From: Motiliproteus sp036960405
GTDB lineage: Bacteria; Pseudomonadota; Gammaproteobacteria; Pseudomonadales; Balneatricaceae
Assembly (NCBI GenBank): GCA_036960405.1
Contig: JBALWS010000078.1
Span: forward strand, 1 to 21,092
Direction of reading: 5' to 3'
Length of the DNA: 21,092 nucleotides
The notes beneath the pieces were generated by a model. The model had not been told where the DNA came from and ran no database searches. It saw nothing but the letters and a program-made list of their open reading frames with translations. Numbering within the stretch: position 1 is the stretch's first letter; each line of letters opens with the position of its first letter. A program made the position numbers and the translations under genes. Of this stretch, positions 15,802 to 21,092 are shown one piece after another.

Positions 15802-18522
15802 TCATCGGTGGGCGGGAGATGCGTCCAACTGAGTCTCTACCGCCGTGACAACGTCTGCAGAGCTAGGCTGGATCAGGTGCTGAATCACCGCTTTGAGTTT
15901 GGCCGGTCGCACCGGTTTATTCATCAGCCGATAACCCCGCGTTCGAACCTGTTGCTTCAGTTCGTTGCTGTAATTGGCGGTGATCATCAATACCGGAGCG
16001 TCGATCGCCAGCTCTTGCTGCATCCGCTCGACCGCCTCAAGTCCGGTTTTATCATCATCAAGGTGATAGTCGGCAACGATCAGATCGAGCGACCCGAGTT
16101 GTTCGGCCTGTGCGGCGATGTCCTCATAACGCTGCGCGATCAACACCTCGCAGCCCCAACCCTGCAACAACACCTGCATCGCTTCACAGATCGAACGCTC
16201 GTTATCCAACACCAACACACGCCGGTCACGCAGTTGCTGATCGGCGAGTTGCTGCCAATAGGCCGACTGAACCTCTGCCTTTACAGCCGAACTGTTGATG
16301 GAACCATAAGGCACCAATACTGAAAAGCAGGAGCCGACTCCAGGCTGCGAACTTACCGAAATCGGGTGTTCCAAAATACCCGACATCTTGTCGACAATCG
16401 CCAACCCCAACCCCAGCCCTTTATCGCCCGCCGAGTTGTCACGCTGAACCCGATTAAACTCCTGGAAGATATCCTCCAGTTTGTCGGCGGCGATACCGAT
16501 ACCGGTATCCCAGACTTGAATCGAGAGTCCCTGCCGAGTCCGGCGACAGCCCAGCAGCACCCGCCCCTGGCCGGTATAACGGATCGCATTGCTGAGTAAG
16601 TTGCGTAGAATCCGCGCCAGCAATTGACTGTCGGTCGCGATCACCGCCGTTGACGGTACCCAGTCAAACCTCAATTGGCTCTGCGCTGCCAGCGTTTGGT
16701 ACTCGTTAGCCAGATTACTCAACAGGTGGTTGGCGCCAAAGGCGGTGATATCGGGTTTCACCACTCCCGCATCGAGCTTGGAAATATCCACCAAGGCACC
16801 CAACAGAGTTTCGACATCCTCCAATGAATAGTTAAGCGATTGCACCAGCGCTCGCGGCTTATCGTCAAGCGGGTGTTCCAGCAACGAGGCCGAAAACAAC
16901 CGCGCTGCATTCATCGGCTGCAGCAGGTCGTGACTGGCCGCAGCGAGAAATTTGGTCTTGGATTGGTTGGCCTGCTCGGCTTCTTTCTTCGCTTCGATCA
17001 AGCGCCGCTCGATCAAACAGCGCTCGTCGATCTCCATGACTAACTGCTGGTTCACCAGTGTCAACTCTGCGGTACGCTCGTCGACCCGTTGCTCCAGCAA
17101 TTGATGCGACTGGGACAGCGCCTGAGCACTCAAACGCTGCTCGGTGATATCTTGCACCAGCACATAGAAACCCTGCACCTGTCCCTGTGTATCGACTTGT
17201 GGCACATAGCTCTTAATCACGTACCGTTGCTGCCCCTCCAGGGTCGGATCAGCGATCTCAAAGCTGACTTTCTCACCCCGCAATGCCCGATCAATATAGG
17301 GGCGTAACAGGCTCAGCTGATGGGCAGGAACGATTTTGTCGAGTCGACGCCCTAAGATGGCGTGACGATCCCAACCGTACCAGGCTTCGTAGGCGCGGTT
17401 GGTAAATTCAAAACTCAATTTTTTATCGACGTAAGCGATCAATGCTGGCACCGCATCGGTGATCAGTCGGATTCGGTGTTCACTCATCGCCAGCGCTTGG
17501 GCCGCCCGGCTACGCTCGGTAATATCGCTGTAGGTGTTGACGAACTCACCGCTGGGCAACGGGTGACTGCAGATCTCCAGCACTCGACCATCGCTGAGTT
17601 CTTGCTCTACGCGTAAACACTGCTTGCCCTCATCATCACGACTGCAAGGGTTCAAGTCCGAGACTTCGGTGCTCGACATCAGCACCGTGAACGAATCCCC
17701 CGGCTTTAGTGCACTCGGATCGATCCCGATCAACTGGCTAAAACGCTGATTCCACGTTTCGAGTTGATTGTGTTTATTGACCAGCACCACACTCTGCGAC
17801 AGGTTATCGAGGGTGTGCTGCAGCACGCGTGACTTGTTGGCCAGCGCCCGCTCTCTCAAGGCGCGTTCGTTCTCGATCAGCGCAGTGATATCTTTGTATA
17901 GCACCACCAAGCCGCCATCACCGGTTTGCCGCTGGCTAACCTGTAACCAACTCCCGCTGCGCATCCGGAATACTTTACCGTCACCCAGCGGAGCACCTCC
18001 GGCAGCCAAGCCGCCGCCATAGAATCGATCAATCAAACGCGCGCCCTTAGCCAGCGCCATGATCTCCTCGAAATGGACTCCCGGGCGAATCTCGACGCCC
18101 GACGCCTGCCAGAACTGTTTGAACTTGGAATTGGCGAGCAACAGACGACGATCTTTGTCGTACAAAACGAAGGCATCAGAGATACTCTCAATCGCCTCCT
18201 GCAAATTGAGATGGGCGGTCTGAGCCTCGGCGTTGGCCAATTTGAGCGCCTGATTACTGCGCTTGATTTCGCCCAGCGCGCTGTTGAGCGCATCGGTGCG
18301 CTCGCGCACCTGCTCGGCCAGAAACACCGCATGCTCAAAATTGCCGTAGGCACCGTCCTGACGGCTGGGGCCCGACTCGACCCTCTCCATCAAGGCACGG
18401 TTGATTTTGGTCAGTTTGAGGTTGTCGTTACGCGTCTGATCGAGCTGTTGTTGCACCAACGCAAGCTGATCGGAAGGAGCTAACTGCGGTGCCGATATGG
18501 ACGCTATCTTAGTGCTCACCAT
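15802..18522 (-). CDS. nahK: Hybrid histidine kinase NahK/ErcS'
   Basis: A 906-residue cytoplasmic kinase from ATG 18522; an in-frame TTG 18 bp upstream also exists, but GGGGGGA directly precedes the ATG. Order: N-terminal coil (about 15-105), PAS domains at about 105-215, 230-340 and 345-465 (for example SDAFVLYDKDRRLLLANSKF and LIAYVDKKLSFEFTNRAYEA), a coiled linker, HisKA with H531 (FLAAASHDLLQPMNAARLFS, the NahK-type H-box), HATPase (LRNLLSNAIRYT; DTGIGIAAD; GLGLGLAIV), and a receiver with D818 (LIVADYH). No HPt domain follows, so it must pass phosphate to a separate HPt or to a regulator such as HptB or the LuxR-type protein at 987-1775. In Pseudomonas this kinase is inhibited by NO-bound NosP and affects biofilm and PQQ-dependent ethanol oxidation; here the role follows by family. 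Confidence 0.92.
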   Translation of the reverse strand: MVSTKIASISAPQLAPSDQLALVQQQLDQTRNDNLKLTKINRALMERVESGPSRQDGAYGNFEHAVFLAEQVRERTDALNSALGEIKRSNQALKLANAEAQTAHLNLQEAIESISDAFVLYDKDRRLLLANSKFKQFWQASGVEIRPGVHFEEIMALAKGARLIDRFYGGGLAAGGAPLGDGKVFRMRSGSWLQVSQRQTGDGGLVVLYKDITALIENERALRERALANKSRVLQHTLDNLSQSVVLVNKHNQLETWNQRFSQLIGIDPSALKPGDSFTVLMSSTEVSDLNPCSRDDEGKQCLRVEQELSDGRVLEICSHPLPSGEFVNTYSDITERSRAAQALAMSEHRIRLITDAVPALIAYVDKKLSFEFTNRAYEAWYGWDRHAILGRRLDKIVPAHQLSLLRPYIDRALRGEKVSFEIADPTLEGQQRYVIKSYVPQVDTQGQVQGFYVLVQDITEQRLSAQALSQSHQLLEQRVDERTAELTLVNQQLVMEIDERCLIERRLIEAKKEAEQANQSKTKFLAAASHDLLQPMNAARLFSASLLEHPLDDKPRALVQSLNYSLEDVETLLGALVDISKLDAGVVKPDITAFGANHLLSNLANEYQTLAAQSQLRFDWVPSTAVIATDSQLLARILRNLLSNAIRYTGQGRVLLGCRRTRQGLSIQVWDTGIGIAADKLEDIFQEFNRVQRDNSAGDKGLGLGLAIVDKMSGILEHPISVSSQPGVGSCFSVLVPYGSINSSAVKAEVQSAYWQQLADQQLRDRRVLVLDNERSICEAMQVLLQGWGCEVLIAQRYEDIAAQAEQLGSLDLIVADYHLDDDKTGLEAVERMQQELAIDAPVLMITANYSNELKQQVRTRGYRLMNKPVRPAKLKAVIQHLIQPSSADVVTAVETQLDASPAHR

Positions 18523-19687
18523 CCCATCCCCCCAGCGCAACGCCGGTAAAGGTTTGGTTCAGGTGCATGCCATCAAACTGCTCGCCATAGGTGTTAAACC
18601 CGATCACCCGGTTATTGCTGAGCACACGCGAGATAGCACTTCCCAACTGCTGTTGATCGGATTCAAGCCGACGAAAGATACAATCGTAACCGATCACCAG
18701 CTGCGGCGGGCCGATCTTACGCTCGATATCATCGAACAGGTTTTCCAGCCCCTGCACCATATCGCCACAGCGCGATCGCGTCAGTACGATGCCGGTCTCG
18801 ACCGCACAGTAAAACGATAGGCTGAGGTCATCATTCACTTTCTGTATCGCTCGGGAATAGAATCGGTCGCCAATCCGCACCGAAAGCGGGTTCATCGCAA
18901 AGACTTTTGAATCGAGTTGTTCGACCGACAGATTCAGCGCGCGGGCATATTCGAGCGCTGCCGGGACGGCGTTAAATTCATAAACCCGGCGTTCATCGCT
19001 ATCGGCTTCGGTCACCACCAGCTTGTCATCGGTATCGATCAGGTGGTCGATACTGAACACCTCAAAGCTGCAACGGGTATTAACCAGAATCAGAATGGCG
19101 GCGTCGGAATGAAACTGCCCTTCGAAATAGACATGCGTATCGCGAAAATGCAGATCATCGCCAGCAGAGCCTCCGAGTAACGGAATACTGCCCAGATGGG
19201 CATTGAGCACATTGAGCAGCTGCTCCTCGCGCACCGACAAGCCATCGAGCAGGGTCAGTGCGAACGAATGCCCCATAATCGGTGCAACCTGCTGTTCACG
19301 ACAACCATCGAGCATGCCATGCACCAACGACTGGGCATCGGAAAAACTGAAATCGGCCAAATTATTGAACAGTGAGGCTTGAATAGAAAAGTGCTCGGCG
19401 CTAAAGCCGATCGCGGTAATACTGCCGCTGGTATAGCCTTCGGGGCTGATCTCTCCAGCGGTGGTGCAGCCCACCAGCGGAATCTCACCAAAACGTTTTT
19501 TCAACGCTTTGGATAACTGTTCCAGATCGTATTGATTAGCACAGAAAAACAGCACCAGGCTCAACGGTTGAATCACCAGATCCTGATACAGTTGGTTCGC
19601 CGCCACGTCGACATCCCGGTCGTGGCATACGCTTGTCAGCACCGCAGGCGAGGCTGATCTTAAAGCGGCGGGTTTGGTCGCTAACAT
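18509..19687 (-). CDS. nosP: Nitric-oxide-sensing FIST-domain protein NosP
   Basis: A 392-residue protein with FIST_N (about 35-230) and FIST_C (about 235-375) domains. Recognisable pieces are PLVGCTTAGEISPEGY, PLLGGSAGDDLHF, and the C-terminal NNRVIGFNTYGEQFDGMHLN plus TGVALGG. GGAG lies about 8 bp before the ATG. Its stop overlaps the nahK start by 14 bp, so the two are translationally coupled. NosP proteins bind haem and NO and inhibit the partner kinase NahK; that function is established for family members and inferred here. Promoter element copy 2 lies about 60 bp upstream. Confidence 0.93.
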   Translation of the reverse strand: MLATKPAALRSASPAVLTSVCHDRDVDVAANQLYQDLVIQPLSLVLFFCANQYDLEQLSKALKKRFGEIPLVGCTTAGEISPEGYTSGSITAIGFSAEHFSIQASLFNNLADFSFSDAQSLVHGMLDGCREQQVAPIMGHSFALTLLDGLSVREEQLLNVLNAHLGSIPLLGGSAGDDLHFRDTHVYFEGQFHSDAAILILVNTRCSFEVFSIDHLIDTDDKLVVTEADSDERRVYEFNAVPAALEYARALNLSVEQLDSKVFAMNPLSVRIGDRFYSRAIQKVNDDLSLSFYCAVETGIVLTRSRCGDMVQGLENLFDDIERKIGPPQLVIGYDCIFRRLESDQQQLGSAISRVLSNNRVIGFNTYGEQFDGMHLNQTFTGVALGGWDGEH

Positions 19688-19749
19688 CGCAACACTCCAT
19701 AAAGTCCATTCGACAGGAGTTATTTTAGGACGCTAACCATAGCCGTAAA

Positions 19750-19769
19750 ATAGTACTTACGGCCCCTTT
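19750..19769 (-). promoter_or_regulatory. Shared 20-bp element, copy 2 (nosP-nahK promoter)
   Basis: The + strand reads ATAGTACTTACGGCCCCTTT, differing at one position from 887-906. It sits about 60 bp upstream of the nosP start in a 146-bp gap. An additional inverted AAGGGGCC (19795-19802) lies 26 bp from the GGCCCCTT core (19761-19768), giving a wider dyad than at copy 1, where the arms match better. I infer a common regulator for both operons. Confidence 0.65.
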
Positions 19770-19833
19770 AGCCGGCTTCAAACTGAGCCTTACGAAGGGG
19801 CCATAGAGCCGCAGTGACGAGATGCAGAGCGAT

Positions 19834-20292
19834 TCAGCCGGCACGCCTATGGCGATGGAATAATTGGCTTAGATGCAGTTGAGCCTGGGCAGCAATGATC
19901 TCGGGCAGTACCACTTCGACTGGGTAGGCCCTCAGCGCGATTTGAATATCGGAGACCATCTGCTCCAGCGGGTAGATCGTTTTAAACGCGTCCACCATGT
20001 GGTTAGAGGTATGATTAACTCCTTGTGACCAACCTAATAGTAACTGGCCTTTAACGCTAACGAGTTCCAGATAGACCACGTGTTGGAGGTCCTGAGGGGT
20101 ACCGTTGCGGTTGGCAACAATCGCGATGTTAATTTTAAAGCCCTGGTGATCCCGCTCTATCAGCTGGAAAATAAATCTTAACTCCCAAGGCTCATGGCAG
20201 CCATCGTCTACCCACTGGTAATTCAGCCGACCCTGCAGCGCATGCACTAATTCTTGAGAGCAAGGTGCCTCTCCCTGAGCACGGTTGTTCAT
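19834..20292 (-). CDS. Uncharacterised 152-residue protein upstream of nosP
   Basis: The start codon at 20292 has CTGGAG 9 bp upstream, so translation is plausible. I recognise no family. The sequence lacks a signal peptide or transmembrane helix and looks like a small globular cytoplasmic protein: a polar N-terminus, a central beta-rich part (FKINIAIVANRNGTP, VVYLELVSVKGQLLLGW) and an amphipathic helical C-terminus rich in Gln/His (IIAAQAQLHLSQLF). It is on the same strand as nosP-nahK and ends 146 bp before nosP, with the shared element between, so it is likely transcribed separately. Function unknown. Confidence 0.7.
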   Translation of the reverse strand: MNNRAQGEAPCSQELVHALQGRLNYQWVDDGCHEPWELRFIFQLIERDHQGFKINIAIVANRNGTPQDLQHVVYLELVSVKGQLLLGWSQGVNHTSNHMVDAFKTIYPLEQMVSDIQIALRAYPVEVVLPEIIAAQAQLHLSQLFHRHRRAG

Positions 20293-20439
20293 ATAACTGT
20301 CTCCAGTTGACCCTGAAACCGAACAGCCGACAGATGACTTGACGGCCCGCCCGATTAGACAAATACGATCTAACGAGAGGAGTAGCTAGATAGGCTCTGA
20401 TCAAGTCCGTTCATCGCTACTCCACACATAAGCTTCAGA

Positions 20440-20658
20440 TCAACTGACCTCGTTATATTCAGCCTCACTGAGTTTTCCGTCTTTATCGCTGTCAAGCACT
20501 GCGAAAGCCTCGGCCAGTCCTTGAATATTTTTCGCCTCGTCGATGCTGATGTAGCCGTCCGCATCGCTATCTACTGCCTTAAAGTCAGGCTTGTCACCGG
20601 CATAAGCCGTCACGGAAGCAGCAGTAAGGGCGATGGCGCAGAGTGTTTTGATGTTCAT
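20440..20658 (-). CDS. Small secreted EF-hand protein
   Basis: A 72-residue protein with a signal peptide (1-20, cleavage after AYA) and AAGGA about 10 bp upstream of the ATG. The mature part has two canonical 12-residue calcium loops: DSDADGYISIDE (30-41) and DSDKDGKLSEAE (56-67), with Asp at positions 1, 3 and 5, Gly at 6 and an acidic residue at 12. It should bind calcium in the periplasm; function beyond that is unknown. It stands alone between a 147-bp gap and the right-hand intergenic region. Confidence 0.88.
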   Translation of the reverse strand: MNIKTLCAIALTAASVTAYAGDKPDFKAVDSDADGYISIDEAKNIQGLAEAFAVLDSDKDGKLSEAEYNEVS

Positions 20659-21014
20659 ATCGAATAATCCTTAGTGATCATGAGTAGTGGTCTAACGGTC
20701 CACCCAAACAAGCAAACGCAGGCGGATACCACTGGGGAATAGCAATGGCTGTGCCATTATTGGTTTTTCGTTATAAATCAGACAATTAACACAAAATTTA
20801 AGAGTTAACGGAACATCGCTATGTCTCTAATAACAGACGTAATCACAATCAAAACCATTCAACTAATTGATTTTAAAACATTTATTTTGTCGCAAAAAAA
20901 AGACATTCGCCGAATATATTGCTCGCTTACACGTTAAGATGGCGACCAAGAGAAAGGGTTGAAGACAGCTATGCATTGCACTTCCAGCACGCTTGGCGTA
21001 GGTATAGCCACTAA
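20659..21014. other. Intergenic stretch upstream of the EF-hand gene
   Basis: About 356 bp with AT-rich blocks (for example 20770-20900) that should hold the EF-hand promoter on the minus strand. I see no convincing gene. An open frame starts at ATG 20971 and runs to the window edge, but it crosses the probable IS boundary at 21015, so I treat it as accidental. Confidence 0.5.
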
Positions 21015-21092
21015 GGAACCTGCGAATAAGTCAAAATTGATTCTGCAAGACCTAAAGTGTGCAGAATCTAGGCGTAGACTGCAGTTAATGGC
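21015..21092. mobile_element. Probable left end of an IS5-family insertion sequence (cut by window edge)
   Basis: The sequence from 21015 begins GGAACCTGCGAATAAG, which matches 14 of 16 positions with the IS5 terminal inverted repeat as I remember it (GGAAGGTGCGAATAAG). It is immediately preceded by CTAA (21011-21014), which fits the YTAR target duplicated by IS5. The transposase start, usually within the first 50-80 bp, and the other end lie outside. A chance match or a related IS group is possible. Confidence 0.55.

Noticed and set aside
18523..18540. TTG start for nahK
   Set aside because: The ATG at 18522 has GGGGGGA directly upstream and the extra six residues add no conserved sequence.
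20971..21092. Open frame from ATG 20971 to the window edge
   Set aside because: It runs across the probable IS5-type boundary at 21015 with only a poor ribosome site, so it is probably accidental.
1..21092. tRNA, rRNA, CRISPR array, or a defence system
   Set aside because: No cloverleaf-like segment, no regularly spaced long direct repeats and no nuclease, methylase or Cas-like protein among the genes.

Overview
The window looks like a gammaproteobacterial chromosome of moderate GC content. I infer this from family resemblances only: a NosP/NahK pair, a narrow LuxR-type response regulator, an FKBP isomerase, a CWC cysteine-rich protein and a BvgS/EvgS-like hybrid kinase. A marine, Oceanospirillales-like host would fit, but the genus cannot be read from the sequence. 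There are no rRNA genes, tRNA genes or CRISPR arrays that I can see.

Layout. Positions 1-790 hold the 5' part of a periplasmic ABC-type substrate-binding protein (minus strand), divergent from a LuxR-family response regulator (987-1775). Next come a membrane-anchored FKBP isomerase, a small CWC cysteine-rich protein, and an acetyl-CoA hydrolase/CoA-transferase ending at a clean terminator. A hotdog thioesterase (minus) is divergent from a small lipoprotein cytochrome c, also followed by a strong terminator. From about 5254 to 5897 there is an AT-rich stretch without a convincing intact gene. It holds a start-less reading frame that may be a gene remnant, plus several inverted repeats.

From 5898 to 14482 there is a same-strand signalling block: an OmpR-type response regulator, a lipoprotein with one Ig-like domain and eight propeller-like repeats, a 1635-residue hybrid histidine kinase with three tandem periplasmic solute-binding domains, and a REC-GGDEF diguanylate cyclase 10 bp behind the kinase. 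Three perfect 11-bp direct repeats lie in front of the lipoprotein gene. My inference is that the block senses an extracytoplasmic ligand and outputs c-di-GMP and transcription.

From 14744 to 20658 the genes are on the minus strand: a DUF900-type alpha/beta hydrolase, the hybrid kinase NahK/ErcS', the FIST-domain nitric-oxide sensor NosP (overlapping nahK), an unrecognised 152-residue protein, and a small secreted EF-hand protein. The last 78 bp look like the left end of an IS5-family element next to a YTAR-type target sequence.

The most striking regulatory signal is a 20-bp element, ATAGTACTTnCGGCCCCTTT. It occurs almost identically in the promoter region shared by the substrate-binding protein and the LuxR regulator (887-906) and again upstream of nosP (19750-19769). 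It ties genes 18.8 kb apart into one probable regulon. In Pseudomonas, relatives of these genes (ErcS'/NahK, NosP, ErbR/AgmR) sit near PQQ-dependent alcohol oxidation genes. This suggests, without proving, that the regulator, NahK/NosP and the substrate-binding protein form one circuit whose parts are now separated by the intervening genes.
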